The notes below the pieces were generated by a model. It searched no databases. It was given only the letters and a program-made list of their open reading frames with translations, and was not told the origin of the DNA. From an uncultured Collinsella sp. (GTDB lineage Bacteria; Actinomycetota; Coriobacteriia; Coriobacteriales; Coriobacteriaceae): a stretch of 62,357 nucleotides of DNA. The translations under genes were made by a program, and so were the position numbers. Positions 15,201 through 23,896 of the stretch are shown one piece after another; positions within the stretch are counted from its first letter, which is position 1; every line of letters begins with the position of its first letter. The stretch lies in NCBI GenBank assembly GCA_959605475.1, contig CAUHFS010000003.1, positions 1-62,357 on the forward strand, written 5' to 3'.

Positions 15201-16895
15201 ATGGCAACTGTTGCCGCACCTATCGATGCTACGTCGACTGCCGCTTGGAAGGCACTCGAGGCTCATCAGGAGAAGCTCGAGGCCGATGGTATCGACCTCA
15301 AGGCCTGGTTCGCTGCCGATGCCGAGCGCGTGAACAAGCTGAGCTTTGACGCCGGTGACCTGCACTTCGATCTGTCGAAGAACCTGGTGACCGATGAGAC
15401 CGTCAAGCTGCTGTGCGATCTTGCCCGCGAGGTGAAGCTCGAGGAGCGCCGCGACGCCATGTTCTCCGGCGAGCACATTAACACCACCGAGGACCGCGCC
15501 GTCCTGCACACCGCGCTTCGCCGCCCCGCAACCGAGAGGGGCCAGCTCATCGTCGACGGCCAGGATGTCGTCGCCGACGTGCACGAGGTCCTCGACCGCA
15601 TGTATGCCTTCGCCGAGCGCGTGCGCTCCGGTGAGTGGAAGGGCGTTACCGGCAAGAAGATCGAGCACCTGGTGTCCATCGGCATCGGCGGCTCCGATCT
15701 GGGCCCGGTCATGGCCTACGAGGCTCTGCGTCCCTATGCCGACGCCGGTATCGACTGCCGCTATATCTCCAACATCGACCCCAACGACCAGGCCGAGAAG
15801 CTTAAGGGCCTGGATCCCGAGACCACGCTCGTGATTATCGTCTCCAAGACCTTCACCACGCTCGAGACCCTCACCAACGCCCGCGAGGTCAAGACCTGGA
15901 TGCTCGAGCAGCTCAAGGCCCAGGGCGCCATCGACGGCTCCGATGAGCAGAACGCCGAGGCCGTGGCAAAGCACTTCGTCGCCGTTTCCACCGCACTCGA
16001 GAAGGTTGAGGCCTTCGGTATCGACCCCGCCAACGCCTTCGGCTTCTGGAACTGGGTCGGCGGCCGCTACTCCGTCGACTCCGCCGTGGGCCTGTCGCTG
16101 ATCGTCGTGCTCGGTCCCGAACGCTTCCAGCAGTTCCTCGAGGGCTTCCACGCTATCGACGAGTACTTCTGCAACACGCCGCTCGAGAACAATGCCGTTG
16201 CGCTGATGGGCCTGCTCAACGTCTGGTACGTCAACTTCTTCGGTTCCAAGAGCCACGCCGTGCTGCCGTACTGCCAGTACCTGCATCGTTTCCCGGCCTA
16301 CCTGCAGCAGCTCACCATGGAGTCCAACGGCAAGCATGTCCGCTGGGACGGCAGCGCCGTGACCTCCGACACCGGTGAGATCTTCTGGGGCGAGCCCGGC
16401 ACCAACGGCCAGCACGCCTTCTACCAGCTGCTGCACCAGGGCACCGTGGTGGTTCCGGCCGATTTCATTGCCTTCGCCAATACCGCCAACCCTGCGACCG
16501 ACAGCGGCCAGGACGTGCACGAGCTGTTCCTGGGCAACTTCCTGGCCCAGACCAAGGCGCTCGCCTTTGGTAAGACGGCCGATGAGGTGCGCGCCGAGGG
16601 CACGCCCGAGCAGATCGTCCCGGCCCGCTGCTTTGAGGGCAACCGTCCGACGACCTCGATCTTTGGCGACACGTTGACCCCGTTCGCACTCGGCGAGCTC
16701 ATCGCCCTGTACGAGCACATCACGTTTGTCGAGGGCACGGTCTGGGGCATCGACTCCTACGATCAGTGGGGCGTCGAGCTGGGCAAGCAGCTTGCCAAGC
16801 AGATCACCCCGGCCTTCCACGACGACACCGCCAAGGCCGAGCAGGACGCTTCGACCCAGGCGCTCATCGAGTTCTATCGCGCACATCGCAAGTAG
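15201..16895 (+). CDS. pgi: Glucose-6-phosphate isomerase
   Basis: The enzyme interconverts glucose-6-P and fructose-6-P in glycolysis. The 564-residue length is normal for the long bacterial form. Signatures seen: SIGIGGSDLGPVMAYEAL, IIVSKTFTTLETLTNA (sugar-phosphate loop), FGFWNWVGGRYSVDSAVGLS (PGI signature 1) and GVELGKQLAKQI (signature 2), with the catalytic Glu/His/Lys context. ATG at 15201 follows GGAGGA; the 5'-extended frame lacks a ribosome site. Its last codons (IEFYRAHRK-stop) and terminator recur at 20368, bounding a mobile-element remnant. Confidence 0.96.
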   Translation: MATVAAPIDATSTAAWKALEAHQEKLEADGIDLKAWFAADAERVNKLSFDAGDLHFDLSKNLVTDETVKLLCDLAREVKLEERRDAMFSGEHINTTEDRAVLHTALRRPATERGQLIVDGQDVVADVHEVLDRMYAFAERVRSGEWKGVTGKKIEHLVSIGIGGSDLGPVMAYEALRPYADAGIDCRYISNIDPNDQAEKLKGLDPETTLVIIVSKTFTTLETLTNAREVKTWMLEQLKAQGAIDGSDEQNAEAVAKHFVAVSTALEKVEAFGIDPANAFGFWNWVGGRYSVDSAVGLSLIVVLGPERFQQFLEGFHAIDEYFCNTPLENNAVALMGLLNVWYVNFFGSKSHAVLPYCQYLHRFPAYLQQLTMESNGKHVRWDGSAVTSDTGEIFWGEPGTNGQHAFYQLLHQGTVVVPADFIAFANTANPATDSGQDVHELFLGNFLAQTKALAFGKTADEVRAEGTPEQIVPARCFEGNRPTTSIFGDTLTPFALGELIALYEHITFVEGTVWGIDSYDQWGVELGKQLAKQITPAFHDDTAKAEQDASTQALIEFYRAHRK

Positions 16896-16904
16896 TCGCT
16901 GCTG
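16866..16904 (+). repeat. Direct repeat at pgi 3' end (left boundary of the element remnant)
   Basis: The last nine codons and stop of pgi plus about ten bases match 20368-20410 with a handful of mismatches. This is the presumed left attachment-side copy. Confidence 0.6.
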
Positions 16905-16928
16905 TTAACGCATCGCGTCTTATAGTCA

Positions 16929-16963
16929 GGGGCCCGTATCCTATCGGATGCGGGCCCCTTTGC
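16929..16963 (+). terminator. pgi terminator
   Basis: GGGGCCCGTATCC and GGATGCGGGCCCC form the stem, with TTTGC after it. It is near-identical to the hairpin at 20429-20462. Confidence 0.9.
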
Positions 16964-17036
16964 TTTGCCGTGGTCCCGGGGCGCACGGCCTTTGTGGAAC
17001 ATCGCCGGGGCGCCGCGCGCTGCGAGAACCCTGCGC

Positions 17037-18341
17037 CTAGATCTCGGCCTCCGCATGGCCTCGCTGCGCCTCGGGCAGCTCCCCGTAGAGCGGATGGTCT
17101 TCGAGCCTAAAGCGCTCGACCTGTTCGGGAGTGCGACCGCGTACAAAGAGCCACGAGCGATCAATCGGCGTCGCCATGAGCGTGCTGGGCAGCGCGTCGG
17201 CGCGGTCGGAAAACACCCGGGCACTCTCGGGATCCTGGAACGCCAGCACCAGATGCGTGTCGCAGTTGCCCATGATGGAGCGTGCGCGTGCCTCGCCATA
17301 GAGCGCATCGAGCTGGTTGGTCGACTGCAGCAGCAGCGTTGCCCAGATGTTGCGGCTTCGGATAATCGAGAGCACGTTGTCGATCTGGGGGATCTGCAGA
17401 TTTGCGAAGTCATCGAGCATAAAGCGCACGGGCACGGGCAGGCTGCCGTCGGGCTGCCTATCGGCCTCACGAATGAGGCCCATAAACGCCTGCGAAATAA
17501 AGAGGCCGGTCAGCGGATCGAGATTGCGGTCAATATCGCTCACGGTTACAAACAGGGCGCAGGGGGTGTGTCCCATGGAAGCGAAGTCCACCTGATGGCA
17601 CTCACGATAGAGCTGTGCCGCACCGTCGAATCCCAGACACATGACCTTTTCGGCAAGGATGCCGACGATGCTCGCGTGCATGCGCTCGGCATTTTGCGTA
17701 ATGGCGTAGCGCCGCCATAGCGAGAGGGCATAGCTTTGGGGGTCGGTCGTGATCAGGTCGTCAAACAATCGACCCGTGGCACCGTCCTGCAGGTGCTCGA
17801 TCAGCTTGATGACCGAGCTGATCGTCTGCTCGTCGGCGGGTAGCTGTTCGGTGACGTAGGCGATAAGACACGACAGCAGGTTTGCCGCCGCCTGATCCCA
17901 AAAAGGCTGGTTGTTGTCCTCGATGGGGCAGATGGCCTTTGCCACCGAGAGGATGTCCTGCTGGTTGGGCCTGCCGTCCGCCTTGCGGCGAATGTGCCTC
18001 AGGGGGTTGTAGCCGCAGCGCTCGATGCCGGGCGCAGGGGCCGGGACGGTGTTGAGGTCGGCGAAGTTGAGACATTGCACGCGGTAACCGTGGGCTGCCA
18101 GCACGGGTCCCACTTCGCGACAGAGCGTGCCTTTGGTGTCGAGCACGATGTAGCTTGCGTTCATTTGCAGCAGGTTGGGCTTGAGGACGTTTCGGGTCTT
18201 GCCGGCTCCCGAGGGGCCGATCACAAGTGCGTTGTTGTTGAGTCCCGTTTGGCGGGTGTCGCAGGAAAGCGTTCGATCCTTGGCGAGGATGGTGGACGAT
18301 GCGGACTCAGATGCGGCGAGGCGGCTGGCGAGGTTAGACAT
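17037..18341 (-). CDS. VirD4/TraG-like type IV secretion coupling protein
   Basis: The 434-residue ATPase that would link a relaxosome to a DNA-transfer channel has Walker A VIGPSGAGKTRN (about residue 32) followed by VLDTKGTLCREV, and a Walker B-like VRFMLDDFANLQIPQID, where many homologues have DEFAN. It is short for the family and lacks an obvious N-terminal membrane anchor, like the VirD4 proteins of small Gram-positive mobile elements. ATG at 18341 follows AAGGAGGT and overlaps the clpP-like stop by eight bases, so the two are translationally coupled. Confidence 0.82.
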   Translation of the reverse strand: MSNLASRLAASESASSTILAKDRTLSCDTRQTGLNNNALVIGPSGAGKTRNVLKPNLLQMNASYIVLDTKGTLCREVGPVLAAHGYRVQCLNFADLNTVPAPAPGIERCGYNPLRHIRRKADGRPNQQDILSVAKAICPIEDNNQPFWDQAAANLLSCLIAYVTEQLPADEQTISSVIKLIEHLQDGATGRLFDDLITTDPQSYALSLWRRYAITQNAERMHASIVGILAEKVMCLGFDGAAQLYRECHQVDFASMGHTPCALFVTVSDIDRNLDPLTGLFISQAFMGLIREADRQPDGSLPVPVRFMLDDFANLQIPQIDNVLSIIRSRNIWATLLLQSTNQLDALYGEARARSIMGNCDTHLVLAFQDPESARVFSDRADALPSTLMATPIDRSWLFVRGRTPEQVERFRLEDHPLYGELPEAQRGHAEAEI

Positions 18342-18951
18342 GGGCGACCTCCTTGGTGGTCGAGAGGATTTCGTGGGCAAAGCCGAGCTCGACGGCGCGC
18401 TCGGCCGAAAGGTAGGTGTCTTTTGCAGTGAGGGACTGGATGCGCTTGGGCGTGAGACCGCTGCGGTCCGAGAGGATTTGCGTGAGGGTCTTGCGGGTCT
18501 GCATGAGACGCCGGCTGGTTTCCTGCAGCGCAAGTGCCGAGCCGCCTGCCCCCTGGGGGATCAGCGGGTCGTGAATCATGAGCTCTGCATGGGGCGCCAT
18601 ACGGCGATCGTCGCCGCCCATAAAGATCACGGCGCCCATGGATGCGGCGAATTCAAGGCAGACGGTGCGGATGGGGCACGATGCGAGGCGCATGGCGTCA
18701 TAGATCGCAAGACCCGATCGCACGCTTCCGCCGGCGCTGGCGACAAATATGGTGATGGGGCGGCTGGGGTCGGTGGCATCGAGCAGGCGGATCTGCTGGC
18801 ATAGGTCGTGGGCCATCGGGGTTTCGATGTTTCCCATGACGGAGAGCTCGCGACGGGCGAGCATCTCATCGTAAATGCTGGTGAGCGTGATACCTCGGGC
18901 GGATTCACGCATGGTGAGGGGGCTGATGATGGGGGAATGATTGGTGTCCAT
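18334..18951 (-). CDS. ClpP-like serine protease of the mobile element
   Basis: The 205-residue protein has a complete ClpP triad context: Ser in EFAASMGAVIF (about residue 105), His in ELMIHDPLIPQG (about 130), and Asp in the KDTYLSAERAVELGF region. VASAGGSVRSGLAIYDAM is the usual oxyanion-side glycine motif. It is not the housekeeping gene: it lacks a ClpX neighbour and sits between two element genes. ClpP-type proteases recur in conjugative elements with an undefined role. Transcription order is unknown protein, protease, coupling protein. ATG at 18951 has AAAGGAGT nearby. Confidence 0.85.
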   Translation of the reverse strand: MDTNHSPIISPLTMRESARGITLTSIYDEMLARRELSVMGNIETPMAHDLCQQIRLLDATDPSRPITIFVASAGGSVRSGLAIYDAMRLASCPIRTVCLEFAASMGAVIFMGGDDRRMAPHAELMIHDPLIPQGAGGSALALQETSRRLMQTRKTLTQILSDRSGLTPKRIQSLTAKDTYLSAERAVELGFAHEILSTTKEVAHV

Positions 18952-19014
18952 GAGGACTCCTTTCTGTTGGTTGTGTTGTGGAATAGGATTGTTGCCCGCG
19001 GAGGGGCTGGCGGG

Positions 19015-19905
19015 CTACAGGGTTCGTCTGAGCCTCAGATCGAGCTCGGTTGTGGGGCAGACTGCCTGTTCGTGCGGCTCGCAAGCGCCAAGGGCTCCAA
19101 AGCGATGGAGCGTTGCGGCGGGCGTGGTGTAGGCGAGCCGCAGCTGATGCTCGACAGGGGCACATCCGTCATTTTTGTAATGAGCCGCGTAGTACTGGGC
19201 GATGCTGGCGTTCATCTCGCTGCCATTGCGATGGCGCTCAAACTGGCGTCTGCAGGTCTCGATGATCTTTGCTACCGACTTGGGTGCCGTCGCGGGAACA
19301 AGGGCGAGATAGCCCTCAAATAGCTCGTTGATGCTCAGGAGGCACAGCAGGTCGATCAGCGTCCTTATGGTTGCTCCCTCGGCAGAAAAGTGCGCGGTCA
19401 CGCGGTTATATCGGTTGCGGTCGACGATGGCCGCATGGGGTCTTGGAGTTTTCTGCCCCGTGGTCCCGGACTTTTGCCGCGCCTGTGTATTGAGCTCGAC
19501 GTTGCAGCGCTTGAGGCCGTCCAACGGAAGGAACAGTGCGGTGTGCAGGGTGTTCCGCTTGCTTTCGAGTTCATGACGCTCGTCGGGTTTCCATTCGAGC
19601 TTGAGTTTCGTGTCGAGTGCCGTAAGCATATGGGCTAGGCAGCCTACGGTAAGAACGTACGAATCGTTGTCGCGTTTTGGGGCATAGGGGTCTGTCAGCT
19701 TGCGAATGTCGGGGTCGCCCATGATCTTTGTGCAGCGCTTCAGCAGTTGAGGGTGGTCGGCCAAGATCGTCGCGAGCGGTAGCGACGCGTAGTTCTTGAT
19801 GGTCGCGGCGGCAAAGGCGGCGTCATATTCGTTTGCATATGCTCGCTCAATGCGGGCATCCAGAATGCTTTTCTTATCGCCGTCTTCAGCGTGGTGGTTT
19901 GTCAT
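19015..19905 (-). CDS. Unrecognised protein of the mobile element
   Basis: ATG at 19905 is placed five bases after GGAGAAG; the frame extends 52 codons further upstream, but that part is His/Gln-rich and non-coding in look. The 296-residue product is Ala/Leu/Arg-rich and mostly helical by appearance, with no signal or membrane segment. A basic central region (RQKSGTTGQKTPRPHAAIVDRNRYNRV) could bind nucleic acid. It is first in the operon with the ClpP-like and VirD4-like genes, so a role in element transfer or maintenance is plausible but unproven. Confidence 0.65.
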   Translation of the reverse strand: MTNHHAEDGDKKSILDARIERAYANEYDAAFAAATIKNYASLPLATILADHPQLLKRCTKIMGDPDIRKLTDPYAPKRDNDSYVLTVGCLAHMLTALDTKLKLEWKPDERHELESKRNTLHTALFLPLDGLKRCNVELNTQARQKSGTTGQKTPRPHAAIVDRNRYNRVTAHFSAEGATIRTLIDLLCLLSINELFEGYLALVPATAPKSVAKIIETCRRQFERHRNGSEMNASIAQYYAAHYKNDGCAPVEHQLRLAYTTPAATLHRFGALGACEPHEQAVCPTTELDLRLRRTL

Positions 19906-20367
19906 AGCTTCTCCAATCGGTTGATGTTCGTGCTGTTTGTTGATGTGTTGGTTGTCGTGAGTGATGTGCTTGCCGTGGGTGATGTGCTGACGTTGGGGTG
20001 CTATGCGGTTTTCAATGAGCCCGTGAGACAGTTGCTGCAGGGGCGGGATGGAACGGCCCATGCAAGGCGGAAGACATCGTGCTCAAAATCGAGACAGCAA
20101 TGCCCTAGGTGCCTCACATGTGGCAGTTACCTCATTAAGTTGTCATTACGTTTGGGGTTGTACTTTGCCGATCTTCCTTCTCTTACACGCTAAAACTCAA
20201 ACTTCATATGCTCGATCTACTTAAAACCGCAACGGCGGTCTTATATCAACTTATATGTCGGAACGCGTCTTTGCAAGTACTTTTTTGCCTTTGTTTCAAA
20301 TGGGGTGGTTTTGCAACCGTCATACGTGCGCTGTGCGAACGTGCCCCGGCTCGGATAAGATAGTGCG
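19906..20367. other. Leader/non-coding end of the mobile-element remnant
   Basis: No convincing gene is seen. Near 19920-20000 the motif GTGRGTGATGTGCT occurs twice in tandem (about 19959 and 19977) within a run of GATG/GTTG repeats. From about 20140 the sequence turns AT-rich (TTATATCAACTTATATGTCGG), unlike the flanking chromosome. It probably holds the promoter of the minus-strand operon and perhaps a lost origin or attachment region. Confidence 0.4.
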
Positions 20368-20464
20368 ATCGAGTTCTACCGCGCTCACTGCAAGTAGTCT
20401 TTGTTGCTGAGATAGGTCACGGCCGAAAGGGGCCCGTATCCCAACAGATACGGGCCCCTTGCTA
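20368..20464 (+). pseudogene. Displaced pgi 3' end plus its terminator
   Basis: Codons 20368-20397 read IEFYRAHCK-stop, against IEFYRAHRK-stop at the end of pgi. A second GGGGCCCGTATC...GATACGGGCCCC hairpin follows at 20429-20462. Only the tail of the gene is present. This is the expected product of an element inserting into the pgi 3' end while supplying its own copy. Confidence 0.65.
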
Positions 20465-20551
20465 TTTAAATGGGCATGAGGGTGTATTGAGGGGGGATGT
20501 CTTGCTGTCGGCATCCGCGTGCGGTGCCATTCGCTCATATGACCCAATCCG

Positions 20552-20814
20552 CTGTCAAGAGCCACAATGGCCCCGCCGACCGCTTGCAATCGGTCGGCGG
20601 GGCCTGCCGTTGAACCCGTCCCGGTCCGCCCCCGGCATGTCGTCGACGCCTTCGGCTCAGTCTCATATCCGCGGATACCGTTCTGTCGGCCCGCACTCCA
20701 TTCCTTCGGCGGGGTTCCCCAAGTCTGTCGAGGCGCATGCGGAGGGCTCCGCGCGCACAGCGAAATAGGGGGTATCCCCGAAGGCCGCCCGGCTCGCCGG
20801 GACGGGGGCTATGT
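20552..20814 (-). ncRNA. Candidate bridge (seek) RNA region of the IS
   Basis: The non-coding stretch downstream of the transposase gene holds a 14-bp perfect stem (arms at 20569-20582 and 20591-20604) and further GC-rich palindromes. In IS1111-type elements the guide RNA that pairs donor and target is encoded at this end. Assignment is by position and structure only; loops were not matched to a target. Confidence 0.4.
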
Positions 20815-21936
20815 CTATTCCGCGCCCTCCCGGCACATCATGCCGAGGGCCCAGAGCCACCTCACGAGCTCGGCCGCGGTGGCCGCGTTGGCCTTCGCCG
20901 CGGGCACGCCGCGGGCGAGCATCTCCTCGCGCCGCCGCAGGAGCCGCTCGGACCCCTTCCTCCCGTGCATCCTTATCTCGAGGGGCACGCCCGTGTCCCT
21001 CGGCATGAGCTTCGGCTGGTGCCGTGCCGCGGCGTAGCACCATGAACCCTCAACGGCCAGCTTCCTCACGAGCGCGTTGCCCGCACCGCTGATGCCTCCG
21101 AGCCGCACGGAGTCGCCACTCGACCTCTGACTCGGCGCGAGGCCGAAATAGGCCGTGACCTGCCTTCCGGAACGGAACCTCGTGAAGTCGCCGACCTCGG
21201 CCGAGAAGGCCGCGGCCAGCGCGAAGGCGCAGCCCTTGATCGACTGGAGGGCGGCCACCTCCGCGGCGATCGGGCTGGCATCCACGGCGGCCCCGTACTC
21301 GGAGAGCAGGTCCGCCCGGGCCTCCGCCGCGGCCTCGACCTCGTTCCTCAGGGCGGCGAGCGTCCGAACCCCGCCATCGTCCTCCGGCCTGACCTTGTCG
21401 AGCCACCTCAGGAAGTCGTAGGTCCAGTACTTCCTCGGGTTGCCGGCGGGCGTGGTGCCGCCGTAGACGAACCCTCGCCTTGCGAGGAAGGCGAGCAGCC
21501 GCTGCTTGGCGGTCGCCAGGCGCGCGGTCGCCCCGTCGTAGGCGCCGGCGAGGTCCCTGATGCCTTCGACCTCGGGGGAGGGGATCCATACGGGGGAGAT
21601 GTCGTGGGCGAGTATCGCCTTGGCCATCCTGGCGGCGTCGTTCCTGTCGTTCTTGGAGGCCGAGTCGGCGGCCGACCTGGGGATCTTCGAGACCGCGGCG
21701 ACGACGCACTCGACGCCGAGCCCGGCGAGCTCCCTTTGCGGGGCGAAGCCGAGGTAGCCGCTCTCGTAGGCCGCGAGCGACGGCCCGGGGAACCCATCCA
21801 TCCACCCGGCGATCTCGCCCCAGGGGTTGCCGGGGAACCTCCTCGTCACGGCCTCGCCGGTGTCCGCGTCGAGGGCGCAGACGGTGGTCGACCTCAGGTG
21901 GACGTCCATCCCGAACGCGGTAGAATGCTTTGGCAT
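20815..21936 (-). CDS. IS110-family transposase/recombinase
   Basis: The 373-residue enzyme has an N-terminal RuvC-like DEDD domain: Asp in AFGMDVHLRSTTV, Glu in LAAYESGYLGF, and the ASKNDRNDAARMAKA pair. A central coiled-coil stretch follows, then a C-terminal Transposase_20 domain (LQSIKGCAFALAAAF, RQVTAYFGLAPSQ). Its catalytic Ser lies in GDSVRLGGISGAGNALVR. It looks full-length and intact. ATG at 21936 follows GGGAGG. Confidence 0.93.
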   Translation of the reverse strand: MPKHSTAFGMDVHLRSTTVCALDADTGEAVTRRFPGNPWGEIAGWMDGFPGPSLAAYESGYLGFAPQRELAGLGVECVVAAVSKIPRSAADSASKNDRNDAARMAKAILAHDISPVWIPSPEVEGIRDLAGAYDGATARLATAKQRLLAFLARRGFVYGGTTPAGNPRKYWTYDFLRWLDKVRPEDDGGVRTLAALRNEVEAAAEARADLLSEYGAAVDASPIAAEVAALQSIKGCAFALAAAFSAEVGDFTRFRSGRQVTAYFGLAPSQRSSGDSVRLGGISGAGNALVRKLAVEGSWCYAAARHQPKLMPRDTGVPLEIRMHGRKGSERLLRRREEMLARGVPAAKANAATAAELVRWLWALGMMCREGAE

Positions 21937-22068
21937 GGGAGCCTCCCAACCTCGTTGCGGCGCGGCTGCGCCTATGGCACTTCAACATCATTGTCGCAGC
22001 CCCGACCCGCGGTCACGAGCGGGGGCTCCTATCTTTTTAGTGCCCTCGGATTGGGTCATAGTGTCTGT

Positions 22069-22088
22069 CTGTAAATATACGTTTACAG
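22069..22088 (+). promoter_or_regulatory. Palindromic operator candidate upstream of deoC
   Basis: CTGTAAA and TTTACAG form perfect 7-bp arms with a six-base spacer, ten bases beyond the IS end and 120 bases before deoC. It suits a DeoR- or LacI-type repressor site. The remaining 22089-22207 leader shows nothing else. Confidence 0.45.
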
Positions 22089-22207
22089 CTAATTTCATAC
22101 CACTTGTCGGAATGCGGACGCTGTCCTTGCATGTCGGGCGTACATTGAACGTGGTTTTTCGCGTGAAACCACGAATCGGTTGTCAGTCCTGAACAAGGAG
22201 GCCCAGC

Positions 22208-22882
22208 ATGACGCTTGCCAAACCCATCAATAAATACATCGACTATATCGATGCCCCCGAGGACACGTTTGAGCAGTATGTCGAGAAGGCGTTAAAGTAC
22301 AACTTTCGCTGCGTATTTGCGAACCTTCAGGAGTACGAGACGGGCCGCGCCATGCTCGAGGGCTCTGACATCATCCTTGCCGGCGCCATCGACTTTCCCC
22401 AGGGCACTATGACGCTTGAGGAGAAGCTTGCGAGGTTTGAGGAATACGCTGCGTGTGGCTTTACCGAGATTGACTACGTTTTGAATCAGGGGTCGATCGA
22501 GAACCGCGATTTTGATGCCATCGAGCGCGAGATGACTACCATTGCTGATTTTTGTCGCGCGCATGGCATCACTGACAAGGTAATCGTCGAGATGTGCAAG
22601 CTGGACGGCGACGACGCCGCCAAGCGCCGTGTATGCGAGATCGCGCTGGAGGCCAAGCCGGGATTCCTTAAGACATCGACCGGCAGAAGCTTTGGCGGTG
22701 CTAAGCTCGAGGACGTGCGGCTGATGCACGAGGTGCTCGGCGATGCCGTGGCAATCAAGGCGGCGGGCGGTATCCATAATTACGAAGAGGCTTGCGCATT
22801 CATCGAGGCCGGCGCCAGCGCGTTAGGTGCATCGGCGGGCATCGCGATCGTCGAGGGCGCACCGACGGATGAGCGTCGCTAG
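22208..22882 (+). CDS. deoC: Deoxyribose-phosphate aldolase
   Basis: It cleaves 2-deoxyribose-5-phosphate to acetaldehyde and glyceraldehyde-3-phosphate in deoxynucleoside salvage. The 224-residue TIM barrel shows EIDYVLN, KVIVEMCKLD, the Schiff-base lysine in GFLKTSTGRSFGGA (about residue 157) and IKAAGGIHNYEEA. ATG at 22208 follows GGAGGCCC. No other deo genes adjoin. An IS element lies immediately upstream and may have replaced native control sequence. Confidence 0.92.
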   Translation: MTLAKPINKYIDYIDAPEDTFEQYVEKALKYNFRCVFANLQEYETGRAMLEGSDIILAGAIDFPQGTMTLEEKLARFEEYAACGFTEIDYVLNQGSIENRDFDAIEREMTTIADFCRAHGITDKVIVEMCKLDGDDAAKRRVCEIALEAKPGFLKTSTGRSFGGAKLEDVRLMHEVLGDAVAIKAAGGIHNYEEACAFIEAGASALGASAGIAIVEGAPTDERR

Positions 22883-23031
22883 CAGACGTATTTGACCTGA
22901 GCGATAAAGCTTCACGACCACACGCCGTTCATGTTCGGGACAATATGACATTTTTCCCGTTGCAAACGGAGTCGCGGTGGCTGTTCTGTATGATGACTCA
23001 GACAAGGTTATTCAATGACAGGGAGGCATAT

Positions 23032-23874
23032 ATGGCAATCAAAGCCATCGCAATGGATATCGACGGTACGCTCACCAACGACCAAAAGGTCATCAGCCCG
23101 CGTACGCGCGAGAAGCTGCTCGCGGCGCAGGAGTCGGGCATTAAGCTCATCTTGGCTTCGGGCCGTCCCGCATGGGGGCTGCACGCCTTGGCGCAGGAGC
23201 TCGACCTTCAAAACCATGACGGTCTGCTAGTTGCCTTTAATGGTGCGCATGTGGTCGACGCTCAGACCGATGAGGTCCTTTTTGACCAGGCCATGCCGGC
23301 TGACGAGCTGCACCGTCTGATTGATCATCTGCGCAATTTCGACGTGATCCCTATGATTTCGCTCGGTCGCGATCTGCATGTCGAGGATTCGTATCGCTGC
23401 ATGATTACGCTGCCGGATGGCTCGCAGAAAAACATCGTCAAATACGAGCGCGATGCGTGCGACCTTAAGATCCGCGAGGTCGAGAGCTTGCATGAGGTCG
23501 CGGACGCTTATCCCGTGGACAAGCTGCTGACGGCGGGCGATCCGGCCTACCTGCAGGCGCATTACGAGGAGATGTATGCGCCCTTTACCCAGACGCTTTC
23601 GGGCATGTTTACGGCCGACTGGTACTTTGAGTACACGGCGCCTGGTATCGACAAGGCCCGCGCGCTCGAGGGCGCCCTGCCCAAGCTCGGTATCGATGCC
23701 AGCGAGGTCGTATCGTTTGGTGACGGCCAGAACGACAAGTCCATGATTGAGTGGGCCGGCACCGGTGTTGCCATGGGCAACGCAGTCGATGAGGTTAAGG
23801 CGGTAGCCCAGATGGTGACCGCCAATAACAACGAAGACGGTATTGCGGTGGCGTTGGATAAGCTGCTGGGTTAG
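23032..23874 (+). CDS. Cof-type HAD phosphatase
   Basis: The 280-residue hydrolase has the HAD nucleophile motif AMDIDGTLTNDQKVIS (about residues 6-21), motif II LILASGRPAWGLHAL, a type-IIB cap, and motif IV SFGDGQNDKSMIEWAGTGVAMGNA near the end. Cof-family enzymes dephosphorylate sugar phosphates, cofactors or nucleotides; the substrate is open. ATG at 23032 follows GGGAGGC; the longer frame upstream lacks a site. The 22883-23031 gap shows no gene. Confidence 0.9.
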   Translation: MAIKAIAMDIDGTLTNDQKVISPRTREKLLAAQESGIKLILASGRPAWGLHALAQELDLQNHDGLLVAFNGAHVVDAQTDEVLFDQAMPADELHRLIDHLRNFDVIPMISLGRDLHVEDSYRCMITLPDGSQKNIVKYERDACDLKIREVESLHEVADAYPVDKLLTAGDPAYLQAHYEEMYAPFTQTLSGMFTADWYFEYTAPGIDKARALEGALPKLGIDASEVVSFGDGQNDKSMIEWAGTGVAMGNAVDEVKAVAQMVTANNNEDGIAVALDKLLG

Positions 23875-23896
23875 AATCGCCGATAATGCATGGTTC

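Larger units (their letters stand above)
16905..20410. mobile_element. Remnant of a mobilisable/integrative element at the pgi 3' end
   Basis: The 3.5-kb segment lies between two copies of the pgi 3' end, each with its own GGGGCCCGTATC terminator. All three genes run on the minus strand and are of conjugation type or unknown: a VirD4-like coupling protein, a ClpP-like protease and an unrecognised protein. No integrase, relaxase or replication gene is recognisable, so it is either a decayed element or mobilised in trans. Confidence 0.6.
20539..22059 (-). mobile_element. IS110-family (IS1111-like) insertion sequence
   Basis: A 13-bp perfect inverted repeat, ATGACCCAATCCG (20539-20551) and CGGATTGGGTCAT (22047-22059), encloses one DEDD transposase gene and about 260 bases of structured DNA downstream of it. 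Short subterminal repeats and a long 3' non-coding end are IS1111-subgroup features. True ends lie a few bases outside the repeats. Confidence 0.8.

Noticed and set aside
15135..16886. 583-codon minus-strand frame opposite pgi
   Set aside because: Shadow of highly biased pgi codons; the plus strand has all isomerase signatures.
19906..20061. 52-codon upstream extension of the mobile-element protein, and iteron-like GATG repeats
   Set aside because: The extension is His/Gln-rich with no start signal; the repeats are too few and irregular to call iterons or an origin.
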